A program made the translations under genes and the position numbers. A DNA stretch of 64,000 nt from an uncultured Lachnospiraceae bacterium. Lineage in GTDB: Bacteria; Bacillota; Clostridia; Lachnospirales; Lachnospiraceae. Positions 25,274 to 33,916 of the stretch are shown in pieces. The DNA lies in contig CAJTKK010000010.1 in assembly GCA_910576535.1 (NCBI GenBank), forward strand, positions 55,597 to 119,596. Direction: 5' to 3'. The number at the start of each line of letters is the position of its first letter. Position 1 is the first letter of the stretch. Below the pieces are notes generated by a model. It was not told the DNA's origin. It saw only the letters and a list, made by a program, of their open reading frames with translations, and ran no database searches.

Positions 25274-26457
25274 TTTTGAAAAAAGGGGAAGGAAGAGCAG
25301 TAAAGGCCGGTGGGATGTGGATTTTTGATAATGAAATTGACCGGGTTTCCGGTTATTTTGAAAATGGGGATATGATTGAAGTACATGATTTTGACGGCTA
25401 TTTTATGGGATATGGGTTTATCAACATGAATTCCAGGATCAGAGTAAGGTTGATGTCCAGGAAAAAAGAAAACCCAGTGACTGAAGAATTAATAGAAAGC
25501 CGGGTGAAAGCCGCATGGGATTACAGGAAACAGGTAGTTGATACCTCTTGCTGCCGCCTTATTTTTGGGGAAGCTGATTTCCTGCCGGGGATTGTAATTG
25601 ATAAATTTTCGGATGTGCTGGTAGTGGAGTCGTTAGCTCTTGGAATTGATAAGCTGAAACCAGTGATTCTTGATAAGCTGAAAAAAACGCTTTCTGAAGA
25701 TGGCGTCCAAATCCGAGGGATATATGAAAGAAGCGATGCTAAGGTAAGGGAAAGCGAAGGGTTGGAAAGATGGAAAGGGTTTATAGGGGATCCTTTTGAT
25801 ACAAGAGTAAAAATTACTGAGAATGGAATAAAATATATAGTGGATGTAGAAGAAGGCCAGAAAACCGGTTTTTTCCTGGATCAGAAAAATAACCGTGCCG
25901 CTATCCGGAAAATATGCAGAGGAAAAAAGGTATTGGATTGCTTTACCCACACGGGGTCGTTTGCATTAAATGCTGGCATGGCCGGTGCAGCTTCGGTTCT
26001 TGGCATTGATTCTTCTGTGACGGGAATCCGGCAGGCAGAGGAAAATGCCAGATTGAACTGCTTAGAGGACAAAGTAAAGTTTGAATGTGCTGATGTATTT
26101 GATTTGCTGCCGGAGCTGGAAAAGAAAGGGGAAAAGTTTGATGTAGTCATTTTAGACCCGCCTGCTTTTACGAAGTCCAGAAGTTCGGTAAAAAATGCAG
26201 TAAAAGGTTACCGGGAAATTAATATGCGAGGGTTAAAGCTGGTAAATGAAGGAGGATTTCTCGCTACTTGCTCCTGTTCGCATTTTATGGAACCGGAATT
26301 ATTTGCAAAAACCATAAAAGAGGCCGCAAAAAGCGCCCATAAAAGACTGAGGCAGATGGAGTTCCATACACAGGCGCCTGACCATCCGATTCTTTGGGCG
26401 GCTGATGAATCTTATTATCTGAAATTTTATATTTTCCAAGTAATAGATGAAAAATAG
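25255..26457 (+). CDS. Class I SAM-dependent 23S rRNA cytosine methyltransferase (RlmI-like, PUA domain)
   Basis: 400 residues from GTG 25255, which has GGAGGG eight bases upstream; an earlier in-frame start at 25186 lies inside alkD and is less likely. The N-terminal PUA domain (about 5-75) begins KKGEGRAVKAGGMWIF. The SAM domain has VLDCFTHTGSFALNA, and the ILDPPAF motif at the active site matches the DPPxF of RlmI/RlmCD-type enzymes. The CSCSHFM segment near residue 340 is also typical. The likely product is m5C in 23S rRNA. Confidence 0.9.
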   Translation: MDKAAVILKKGEGRAVKAGGMWIFDNEIDRVSGYFENGDMIEVHDFDGYFMGYGFINMNSRIRVRLMSRKKENPVTEELIESRVKAAWDYRKQVVDTSCCRLIFGEADFLPGIVIDKFSDVLVVESLALGIDKLKPVILDKLKKTLSEDGVQIRGIYERSDAKVRESEGLERWKGFIGDPFDTRVKITENGIKYIVDVEEGQKTGFFLDQKNNRAAIRKICRGKKVLDCFTHTGSFALNAGMAGAASVLGIDSSVTGIRQAEENARLNCLEDKVKFECADVFDLLPELEKKGEKFDVVILDPPAFTKSRSSVKNAVKGYREINMRGLKLVNEGGFLATCSCSHFMEPELFAKTIKEAAKSAHKRLRQMEFHTQAPDHPILWAADESYYLKFYIFQVIDEK

Positions 26458-26487
26458 AATAGAAATAGAAAGAATGAACTTTCTTTG

Positions 26488-27150
26488 TTACATAACAACA
26501 CCTACCGCAGAAGCCCAAATCATATCCCATATGGCATTGGAAATAAAAGGAGTGATGAGGAAAGTAACCAGCCAAGGAGTGAAGAAATAAATATAGACTT
26601 CTTCTTTGGCTAATTTTTTGCGGTGGGAATTATTAGTCTGTGAGTGCATCCGTTTCATAAAATGTAAATTTTTTATTAGAAGAAAAACACAATAACCGAT
26701 CATTGCACCGGAAATATTCATAATAATATCGGTGATGTCCGTAACTGCCGTAGTAGCAAGGCAGAAAATCTGGGATATTTCAATTAAAAGAGAAAACAGC
26801 AATATATAAAAAAAAGTCTTTTTTAATGGCTGGAACTGCTTCCAGAGAGTCGGGAGCAGCAGACCCAGGGGGATATAAATAATGAAGCTTTGGATATAAT
26901 GGCTGGAATTATCTATAAACCCTTTAAAAGGAATGAAGTTAAAGGACGGAAAAAAGTTTAACTGGTATAAGGACGGTGTATCTGAAGACATTAATATAAA
27001 GCAAATGACTAAAACATATAAATACAAACCGAACTGGTGCCTTTTGGGTAATTTATATTTTCTAAAGACTATTTGCAAAATAATCATAAAAGGTATTACA
27101 CCCACATATGCAGCGAATGTGTTGACACACAATACAGTGAAATCAGACAT
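26488..27150 (-). CDS. VanZ-like family membrane protein
   Basis: 220 residues with four or five hydrophobic helices. The conserved VanZ elements are IIYIPLGLLLPTLW, SLLIEISQIF and TDITDIIMNISGAMIGY. VanZ itself gives low-level teicoplanin resistance, but most family members have no known function. A good ribosome site (CGGGAGG on the minus strand) lies just before ATG 27150. Transcribed alone from its own promoter. Confidence 0.88.
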   Translation of the reverse strand: MSDFTVLCVNTFAAYVGVIPFMIILQIVFRKYKLPKRHQFGLYLYVLVICFILMSSDTPSLYQLNFFPSFNFIPFKGFIDNSSHYIQSFIIYIPLGLLLPTLWKQFQPLKKTFFYILLFSLLIEISQIFCLATTAVTDITDIIMNISGAMIGYCVFLLIKNLHFMKRMHSQTNNSHRKKLAKEEVYIYFFTPWLVTFLITPFISNAIWDMIWASAVGVVM

Positions 27151-27195
27151 TTTTATCCTCCCGGTATATATATTGGCAACAAAATCTAATTTAGT

Positions 27196-27224
27196 ATAAT
27201 ACAGTGATATTATATTTTTGTAAA
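27196..27224 (-). promoter_or_regulatory. Promoter for the VanZ-like gene; rest of the gap unremarkable
   Basis: On the minus strand TTTACA (27219-27224) and TATTAT (27196-27201) are spaced by 17 bases, about 46 bases before the gene. The remaining 240 bases of this intergenic gap, up to the small gene at 27466, are AT-rich with no repeat, RNA or gene that I can support. Confidence 0.55.
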
Positions 27225-27465
27225 TAAGAATTAAAAATTTTTCTAAATTATATGATAAGGCTGTTGCCAGGATACTTTTTAATTGTAATTAACTTATTAC
27301 ATTATACACCTTTTTTCATAAAGCACAATTATAAGATTGCCCAAATAGCCTTAGTGGAATAAAGTGGCTGGTTGATATATGCCTTAATTTCAAATAATAA
27401 AAGGGAAAGCGCAGATTCCGGATATGGAAATGCCAATTTTCAAGTATTTGGAAAGGGGTGAAGAT

Positions 27466-27681
27466 ATGGACAACAATCAGCTTCCAATTGGGCTTGGATT
27501 GTCTCTTGCCATGAACCAGAGAGCGATGGACAGGTTTGCCGGTATGACAGAAGCGGAAAAGGAGAAAGCTATTGCGAAAAGCAGGCAGGTAAAATCAAAA
27601 AGAGAAATGGATCGTATTGTCAGTTCATTGGCAGAAGATGATGCTGATGATCTGAAGAGTTTTTTTGGCGGGGCGGAATAA
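27466..27681 (+). CDS. Small conserved-looking hypothetical protein
   Basis: 71 residues from ATG 27466, well placed after GAAAGGGGTGAAG. An earlier ATG at 27424 is in frame but lacks a ribosome site. The protein has a hydrophobic start (LPIGLGLSLAMNQ), then a charged helix (MTEAEKEKAIAKSRQVKSK) and an acidic tail ending FFGGAE. The composition and strong ribosome site support a real gene. I do not know a function. Confidence 0.65.
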   Translation: MDNNQLPIGLGLSLAMNQRAMDRFAGMTEAEKEKAIAKSRQVKSKREMDRIVSSLAEDDADDLKSFFGGAE

Positions 27682-27728
27682 ATGGCGGATGCTATGTTTT
27701 GCGGCCGGCTTTTATGTTGAATGAGAAG

Positions 27729-27776
27729 ATAACGTTCCTGAAACTTCTGCACAGAAATCCGGGAACGTTATTTTTG
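27729..27776 (+). terminator. Intrinsic terminator after the small hypothetical gene
   Basis: ATAACGTTCC (27729-27738) and GGAACGTTAT (27762-27771) form a ten-pair stem with a 23-base loop, followed by TTTTTG. It lies 48 bases after the stop of the 71-residue gene. Confidence 0.65.
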
Positions 27777-27878
27777 TCTCCCAATATTGCGACAAGATCC
27801 GGGAAACAAAAGTTAGTTTGTTGACAAATGAAAGATAAAATGAAAGAATGAGGAAAAAGGCAGGAAGGAGAAGGGAAA

Positions 27879-28763
27879 ATGAAGTTAAGCGCAATGTGCA
27901 TACGGTGCCTGATGGACAGGCAGGAAGAAAGGATAAGAGGGATGGCTGATGAAGATAAGAAGGCCGCATTTTTAAAAGAAGTGGCAGGGATTATTGCTTC
28001 TGCAAAAGAGGATGATTCCGCCCCTTGCCTGGTATATCATATCAATGAGGTATACATGCGCATGTTTGGGGAAGTCATGAGTTATGAAAAAGAAAAAAAA
28101 GAATTTAACACATTAATGCTTGAGCTGGAAGGGCAAATAGATGAGGATATCCATGAAGGGAAGGATGGGAAGGAGATTTTAAAAAATGCGGTAAACTATG
28201 CAAGAATTGGTAATTACATAGATTTTGGGGCGTTGAACTCGGTGGAAAAGGATCAATTATTGGAACTGTTGCATAAGGCAAGAGAGGAAGAAGTGGATGG
28301 GCATGTATTTACCATGTTCTTAAAAGATTTGGAGACTGCGGGGGAACTAGTTTACCTCTTAGATAACTGCGGGGAAATTGTAGCGGATAAACTTTTGATC
28401 AAAGTGATAAAGGAACAGTACCCTGATATCCACATAACAGCAGTGGCCAGGGGGATGGCAGTGTTAAATGACGCGGTTTTAGAAGATGCGGAAGAAGTGG
28501 GGCTGACGGAGATTGCAGAAGTGATTGGTAATGGAAATGGCGTAGCGGGTACCCAGATCAACATGCTATCGAGGGAAGCAAAGGAAACTTTGGAGAAAGC
28601 GGATATCATTATATCCAAAGGGCAGGGAAATTTTGAAACAATCCATGGCTGCGGGTGGAATATTTATTATTTGTTTTTGTGCAAATGCCTGTGGTTCACA
28701 GAAAGGTTTGGGATGGAACGGCTCAAAGGTGTATTTATAAATGAAAAAAATCTTGTAGAATAA
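27879..28763 (+). CDS. DUF89 family protein (metal-dependent damage-control phosphatase-like)
   Basis: 294 residues. Family hallmarks are the N-terminal CIRC cysteine pair (residues 7-10), the YLLDNCGEIVADKLLI block with its metal-binding Asp and Asn, and a late SKGQGNFET segment. Characterised DUF89 members hydrolyse damaged phosphometabolites or sugar phosphates using Mn, Co or Ni. This is the cysteine-containing prokaryotic subgroup. AAGGAGAAGGG precedes ATG 27879, and TTGACA at 27821 with a weak AAGAAT box may drive it. The substrate is unknown. A role in metal-linked metabolism next to a metal transporter is only suggestive. Confidence 0.88.
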   Translation: MKLSAMCIRCLMDRQEERIRGMADEDKKAAFLKEVAGIIASAKEDDSAPCLVYHINEVYMRMFGEVMSYEKEKKEFNTLMLELEGQIDEDIHEGKDGKEILKNAVNYARIGNYIDFGALNSVEKDQLLELLHKAREEEVDGHVFTMFLKDLETAGELVYLLDNCGEIVADKLLIKVIKEQYPDIHITAVARGMAVLNDAVLEDAEEVGLTEIAEVIGNGNGVAGTQINMLSREAKETLEKADIIISKGQGNFETIHGCGWNIYYLFLCKCLWFTERFGMERLKGVFINEKNLVE

Positions 28764-28823
28764 AAACAGGTTGGGAAAACAGGAGCTTATAAAAGGCTGA
28801 CTTGGGTTCTGCCCGGTTTTTTC

Positions 28824-28883
28824 TTGACAAATAAAAGAAGTGTGGTATGATTATATTCGTTGCTATTGCAAATGAGTTGCAAT
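28824..28883 (+). promoter_or_regulatory. Promoter with a palindromic Fur/Zur-type operator
   Basis: TTGACA (28824-28829) and TATGAT (28846-28851), spaced by 16 bases, form a sigma-A promoter. Directly downstream lies a perfect inverted repeat, ATTGCAA-ATGAG-TTGCAAT (28865-28883), at about the transcription start. Fur-family repressors bind palindromes of this size. A Fur-family gene is encoded 1 kb downstream, after the transporter, so autoregulated metal control is likely. Confidence 0.65.
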
Positions 28884-28996
28884 TGCAGAAAGTGTATTTA
28901 AACCCGGATAGGAAAAAGACAAAATAGAAATCGTACGGCACTGTATAAAAAGGTTGATATAAATGCAGCAGCCCGTGGAAAGGCAAGGAAGGGTTC

Positions 28997-29863
28997 ATGT
29001 GGGAGATTATTACAGATACGCTGGCAGATGGGATAAAGCTGTTGCCTTTTTTATTTGCCGCATATCTTGCAATGGAATATATAGAACATAAGATGGGGGA
29101 AAAGGCAAAACGTACCATTGAGAGATCTGGAAAATTTGGCCCGGTCTTAGGAGGGATGATTGGGGTCTTCCCGCAATGCGGTTTTTCTGCAGCGGCTTCC
29201 AATTTATATGCTGGTAAAGTGATTACTTTGGGAACGTTGCTGGCCGTTTTTTTATCCACTTCCGATGAGATGCTTCCTATATTGATTTCAGAACATGTAA
29301 ACGCCGGCGTTATTTTCAGGCTGCTTGGCTTGAAAGCGTTAATTGGGATAGTGGCCGGTTTTATTGTGGATTTATTTGTTGGAAAAAAGCATGGAACCGG
29401 GAATATCCGTCAGGAAGATGCATGGGGGAGCATGGATATTGAACATCTATGTGAACATGAGCATTGCCGTTGCGAGGATGGGATTGTCAAGCCGGCTCTG
29501 CGCCATACAATGAATATTTTTTTATTTTTGTTATTTATTACTTTTTTGTTTAATGTCATAATTGATTATGCGGGCGACGGGTATTTATCAAAGCTGATTT
29601 TAAATAAGCCGTTTTTAGGCCATATGCTTGCGGGTTTCATTGGGCTGATTCCTAATTGCGCTTCTTCCGTGATGATTACACAGCTTTATCTCAAGGGAGT
29701 GATAGGGCTTGGCATTATGATGTCCGGTCTGTTAGCCGGCACTGGGGTTGGACTGGTAGTTTTGTTCCGTATCAATGATAATAAACGGGAAAATGTAGGG
29801 ATCACATTGCTTCTTTATGCAATTGGCGTAATTGCAGGGATTTTTATAGATTTGCTTGGATAG
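28997..29863 (+). CDS. Ten-helix metal transporter family protein (annotated elsewhere as manganese/arsenic efflux)
   Basis: 288 residues in two membrane repeats. Each repeat carries a matching core, seen as GGMIGVFPQCGFSAAASNLY in the first half and GFIGLIPNCASSVMITQLY in the second, both with a Pro-x-Cys at the same place. A hydrophilic linker of about residues 145-165 contains CEHEHCRCEDG, a plausible metal-binding loop. The start is GTG-less: ATG does not fit the spacing better than the first codon at 28997, which follows GGAAGG. Neighbours are a palindromic operator upstream and a Fur-family regulator downstream. The transported ion (Mn, Zn or oxyanion) cannot be decided. Confidence 0.72.
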   Translation: MWEIITDTLADGIKLLPFLFAAYLAMEYIEHKMGEKAKRTIERSGKFGPVLGGMIGVFPQCGFSAAASNLYAGKVITLGTLLAVFLSTSDEMLPILISEHVNAGVIFRLLGLKALIGIVAGFIVDLFVGKKHGTGNIRQEDAWGSMDIEHLCEHEHCRCEDGIVKPALRHTMNIFLFLLFITFLFNVIIDYAGDGYLSKLILNKPFLGHMLAGFIGLIPNCASSVMITQLYLKGVIGLGIMMSGLLAGTGVGLVVLFRINDNKRENVGITLLLYAIGVIAGIFIDLLG

Positions 29864-29950
29864 AATGGAAAACCAGGAATTTTACATCAGTTAATATGCG
29901 TAAGAGCATAAGATTGACAATGATATGAGGAATATCGGAGGGCATGTGGA

Positions 29951-30382
29951 ATGGATAAAAGCGAAAGCAGGGAGGGAAAAATAAGATTTCCAGAAGATAT
30001 CAAAAAGACAAAACAGAGGGAAGAAATATTTTTCATCCTGTCCAATGCTTCCAAACCGATGAGTGCGGCAGAAATCTACCAATATATTTTAAAAAATGAA
30101 AAAAATGCAAGCTTTGCCATATCTACGGTATACCGTGTCCTGACAGTTTTTGAAGAAAAGGGATATGTAACAAAAACTACGCGGATGGATAGTGAAATGG
30201 CTTATTATGAATGGAACCTAGGAAATCATAAACATTATGCGGTTTGTCTAAAATGTCATAAAATGATCCCATTAAAAGTGTGTCCCTTTGATCATGCAAA
30301 AGTTTATCCGGTAGAAGAGGACTTCAGCATTATGGGACATAGGCTGGAATTGTACGGTTTTTGTAAGGGTTGCCGTGAATGA
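29951..30382 (+). CDS. Fur family transcriptional regulator (Zur/PerR/Fur group)
   Basis: 143 residues. The winged-helix domain includes FAISTVYRVLTVFEEKGYV, the DNA-recognition segment. The metal-binding C-terminal half has HKHYAVCLKCHKMIPL and CKGC, two CxxC pairs that form the structural zinc site of Fur proteins. It follows the metal transporter by 87 bases, and the operator at 28865 is its natural target. Which metal it senses is uncertain. A Zur or Mur role fits the TTGCAA-type palindrome only loosely. Confidence 0.9.
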   Translation: MDKSESREGKIRFPEDIKKTKQREEIFFILSNASKPMSAAEIYQYILKNEKNASFAISTVYRVLTVFEEKGYVTKTTRMDSEMAYYEWNLGNHKHYAVCLKCHKMIPLKVCPFDHAKVYPVEEDFSIMGHRLELYGFCKGCRE

Positions 30383-30395
30383 ACGGAACATGATT

Positions 30396-32315
30396 TCATT
30401 GGGGAAAATATTCTGCATAATTCCCTTTCTTTTCTTTTTTTGCCTTGTATAATGCCTGGTCGGCCTGATGAAGCAGGAGGGATACATCTGTATTGTCCCC
30501 GGCTGTATAAGAGAATCCGGCGGAGGCTTTGATGGAGATTGCTTGAATGCCGTTCAGGTCTATTTTGCTGTTTTTCAATGTCTCAAAGAAGAAATCCAAT
30601 AAGCCTATAATCTCATTTTTTTGATGGCAGCCAAAAAGCATCATGCAGAATTCATCCCCGGAACGCCTGGATGTCAGACAATGCTCTTCTGGCATAGTCT
30701 GCATGACAGAAGCAAAATGTTGCAGATACCGGTCCCCGGTATCATGGCCGTATGTATCATTGACATTTTTAAAAGAATCCAAATCCAGCATGACAAAAGC
30801 AGCGATTTCCCCATAAGGCATATTTGCCAGAATAGCTGCGGCCTGTTGCTTAAAAGATTGGTATTTGTTTAAGCTAGTTAGCTGGTCATGGCTGTTTTCG
30901 TAAAGAATCCGCCGTTTGTCCAGTACATCTTTTGTGACATCGGTAATAGCGCCAAGGTATCCGTCAGACTCTGCGGCAAAACGGATGTGGACATATTTTT
31001 TGCCGTTAATCTGGAAAATATCTTTTTCCCCTGGCATGGGGTTTTCCATGATTTCCTGGATTTTTTTATAAAATATGTCAGGGTTTTCCCGGAAAACAGA
31101 TATATCCTGACAAGAGAGATCCAGAAGATCTTTTAGGCCGGGTGTAATAAAAACATGCTTCATGCTTTTTTGGTATTCAAAAGCAGCTAAAGGTATCTGA
31201 GTCATGCCAATAATTTTAGAAGTACGGTCTGCCGCATTTACAATGCCTTTTACCATGGTATTTATGCCATTGCTAAGCTGCTGGAATTCAGGGTTGCCGC
31301 TGACCATAACTGTAGTATCCAGATTGCCGTTTGTAATATCGGATAAAGATTTTAAAATGTTATGTATTCCGTCCACCACTTTCCGTTTTACGAGATAATT
31401 CAGCAAAAGTATAATGATTACGGCAATAAAAAGAAGATAAATAAAGGTAGGGAGAATATTATTCCAAAGACGGCTGCGCAAATTATCCTTTGATATGGAG
31501 GCTCCGATTAATACATCCCCATATTGTCTTGTGACAATATATTTCATTTGATTATTTTCCATTTTTCTATAAGCGCCGTTTTCACAGCCAAGGAACCGGT
31601 CCGCATGGTAATATTCTTCCATATGGTTATGAAGCGTACCATCCGAGTGGGCGATAACCTTTCCGGCATTACAGTCTATCGCGAAGAAAACTTCTCCTAT
31701 GTCGGTAGGGAACCGGGAAAAAATATAATGATAGGTATTTCTTGCCTGGGCTTGTAATTCACGGGTTGGTTCTAATCCCACTTGAATAATCCCTTTTCCC
31801 CCTGTTCTTGCAACACCGATATATTTCATCATCGCGTCTTCCATGATATTTGGCTGTGCTTCTTGTATGAAGTAAGCATCCTCATCATGGCTTTCAAGAA
31901 TGGAAAGAAAAGCCGCGGTTCTTTCGTCGTCATGGAGATCCATCCCTATATAGAGGGGACGGGAGGAATGCACGATAATCCCGTTATTATCTGTAATATG
32001 CAACTGATCTACGCCAAGAAAAGCTGCCAGGTTTTCCAGTTCGGTAACGCTGGTCAGTAAATCCGGATTTTTTTCCAATAAGTATTTAGCGGCTTTTGTC
32101 CTGGTAAGGTAGTCTTCATCCAGATTATTTTTGATGGAGGCCAGTTCCGTCTGGTTATTTTCCAGCGTATGAATAATCTGGCTGATTTTAATCTGGAATG
32201 TATTTGCCTGCTGGGATTCTATCAAGTACATGGTTAAATGATAATGAATAATGAGTATGGATAATATAGCGGCTGTCGTAATCAAAATCATATATTTTCT
32301 AAATATCTTTTGCAT
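30396..32315 (-). CDS. Membrane-bound diguanylate cyclase sensor (Cache-HAMP-PAS-GGDEF)
   Basis: 639 residues. Two membrane helices (about 8-28 and 286-307) bracket an extracellular Cache-type sensor with IIVHSSRPLYIGMDLHDD. A HAMP region follows, then a PAS-like domain (about 365-455) and a GGDEF domain from about 475. The signature is RRSGDEF, with Ser in place of the first Gly. Some SGDEF enzymes are active, so it may still make cyclic di-GMP. No RxxD inhibitory site is visible in front of it. It converges on the Fur gene with a 13-base gap and is transcribed separately. Confidence 0.9.
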   Translation of the reverse strand: MQKIFRKYMILITTAAILSILIIHYHLTMYLIESQQANTFQIKISQIIHTLENNQTELASIKNNLDEDYLTRTKAAKYLLEKNPDLLTSVTELENLAAFLGVDQLHITDNNGIIVHSSRPLYIGMDLHDDERTAAFLSILESHDEDAYFIQEAQPNIMEDAMMKYIGVARTGGKGIIQVGLEPTRELQAQARNTYHYIFSRFPTDIGEVFFAIDCNAGKVIAHSDGTLHNHMEEYYHADRFLGCENGAYRKMENNQMKYIVTRQYGDVLIGASISKDNLRSRLWNNILPTFIYLLFIAVIIILLLNYLVKRKVVDGIHNILKSLSDITNGNLDTTVMVSGNPEFQQLSNGINTMVKGIVNAADRTSKIIGMTQIPLAAFEYQKSMKHVFITPGLKDLLDLSCQDISVFRENPDIFYKKIQEIMENPMPGEKDIFQINGKKYVHIRFAAESDGYLGAITDVTKDVLDKRRILYENSHDQLTSLNKYQSFKQQAAAILANMPYGEIAAFVMLDLDSFKNVNDTYGHDTGDRYLQHFASVMQTMPEEHCLTSRRSGDEFCMMLFGCHQKNEIIGLLDFFFETLKNSKIDLNGIQAISIKASAGFSYTAGDNTDVSLLLHQADQALYKAKKEKKGNYAEYFPQ

Positions 32316-32486
32316 AACTCGCCCTCATGTTTTATTTCCCTTATATTGAAAACCCTTTATCACAATTCTACATTACTCATATTTAGTTTTCAACTAAAAG
32401 TATTTAAATTACTTACCTGTCATTTATAAATATGAATTTTTGACTATACTAAGAATAGTTGGAAGACAAGAAAGGAAGGATACGGA

Positions 32487-33818
32487 ATGGATTCTATATG
32501 GTCAAAGACAGTGCAGATAAGGGAAAAAAATGCCTTGAACAGGGATATGGAGGCGGATAATGTAATTATCGGTGGAGGCATTGCCGGAATATTAACAGCA
32601 TACTTTTTGAAGAAAAAAGGAGAGAATGCTGTATTGGTGGAAGCGGCAAGGCTTTGCAGCGGGCAGACAAAAAATACGACAGCGAAAATTACTTTGCAGC
32701 ATGGGCTGATCTATCATAAGTTAATTGAAAAAATAGGGCAGGAACAGGCGGCCTTATATGCAGAAGCAAACCGTAATGCCATTTCCGCATATAAAAATAT
32801 AATAGAAGAAAAAGAAATAGAATGTCAATTCCGCGAATGCAGTTCTTATTTATATACATGGGAAGATGAGGAAAAGATAATTCAAGAAATGGAAGCAGCG
32901 GAACGCGTAGGAATAGACGGGGAATATACAGTAAAAACCGAATTGCCTTTTGAGGTCAAAGGGGCGGTACGGTTTTATGGCCAGGCAGTTTTCAATCCCC
33001 TGCTTTTTTTGGGAAGGATTGCGGAGGAAATAGAAGCGTATGAGAATACGCGGGTTTTAACGGTGAATGAAAATGAAGTAATTACGGAAAACCATAAGAT
33101 TAAAGCTAAAAATATTATATTTGCTTCTCATTATCCATTTATTAATGTACCCGGATTTTATTTTATCCGTATGCACCAGGAACGGAGCTATGTGGTGGCC
33201 CTGAAGAATACAAAGCAGATGGATCATATATATTACGGGATAGATAAAGGGGGATTGTCTTTCCGCAAGAGCGGGGATCTGCTTCTGCTAGGGGGCGGCA
33301 GCCACCGTACAGGGGATAACAAGGAGGGCGGAAAGTATAGGGATCTTTGCCTGCAGGCGGAAAAAATATTTCCGGGCAGCAGGGAGGTATGTAGATGGTC
33401 TGCCCAAGATTGTATGCCCGCGGATGGTATCCCATATATTGGAAGATATGCGGCAGATAAGCCTAACTGGTATGTGGCGACAGGGTTTCACAAATGGGGG
33501 ATGACAGGCGCCATGGCAGCGGCGCAGATGATCAGCTCCCTTATAACGGAAGGAAGAAGCCCTTATGAAGAGGTTTTTACGCCTCAGCGTCTTTTTTTAC
33601 AAGCCTCTGTGGCAAACCTGCTGGAGGAGGGCGTGGAATCAGTCAAAGGGTTAAGCAAAGGAGTTTTTTCGGCGGTTCCCCGCTGTCCTCATATGGGATG
33701 CGCTTTGGAATGGAATCCTGATGAGCTGAGCTGGGATTGCCCGTGCCATGGTTCCCGGTTTGACATCCACGGAAAGCTGATTGACAATCCGGCCCAGGAG
33801 GATATGAAAGATATGTAA
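32487..33818 (+). CDS. FAD-dependent oxidoreductase with a C-terminal Rieske domain
   Basis: 443 residues. The dinucleotide fold at residues 25-35 reads VIIGGGIAGIL. A DAO-type FAD domain extends to about residue 370, including ATGFHKWGMTGAM near the end. The last 65 residues form a Rieske [2Fe-2S] domain with CPHMGC and CPCHGS, the four ligands in the right pattern. The group is related to YhfW-type proteins of unknown substrate. The presumed role is oxidation of an amine or amino acid with electrons passed through the iron-sulfur cluster. It stands alone. Confidence 0.9.
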   Translation: MDSIWSKTVQIREKNALNRDMEADNVIIGGGIAGILTAYFLKKKGENAVLVEAARLCSGQTKNTTAKITLQHGLIYHKLIEKIGQEQAALYAEANRNAISAYKNIIEEKEIECQFRECSSYLYTWEDEEKIIQEMEAAERVGIDGEYTVKTELPFEVKGAVRFYGQAVFNPLLFLGRIAEEIEAYENTRVLTVNENEVITENHKIKAKNIIFASHYPFINVPGFYFIRMHQERSYVVALKNTKQMDHIYYGIDKGGLSFRKSGDLLLLGGGSHRTGDNKEGGKYRDLCLQAEKIFPGSREVCRWSAQDCMPADGIPYIGRYAADKPNWYVATGFHKWGMTGAMAAAQMISSLITEGRSPYEEVFTPQRLFLQASVANLLEEGVESVKGLSKGVFSAVPRCPHMGCALEWNPDELSWDCPCHGSRFDIHGKLIDNPAQEDMKDM

Positions 33819-33916
33819 TTTTGCTTTTAACTCTTTCTTTTATAACGGTTTTATTATATGATTAAATACAACATGATTTTTATCATAATTAAAAAAGAAT
33901 AGGAAAAGCAAAAGCT

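Noticed and set aside
28352..28618. Minus-strand frame inside the DUF89 gene
   Set aside because: Antisense shadow of a conserved protein; low-complexity Ser/Pro composition without a start site.
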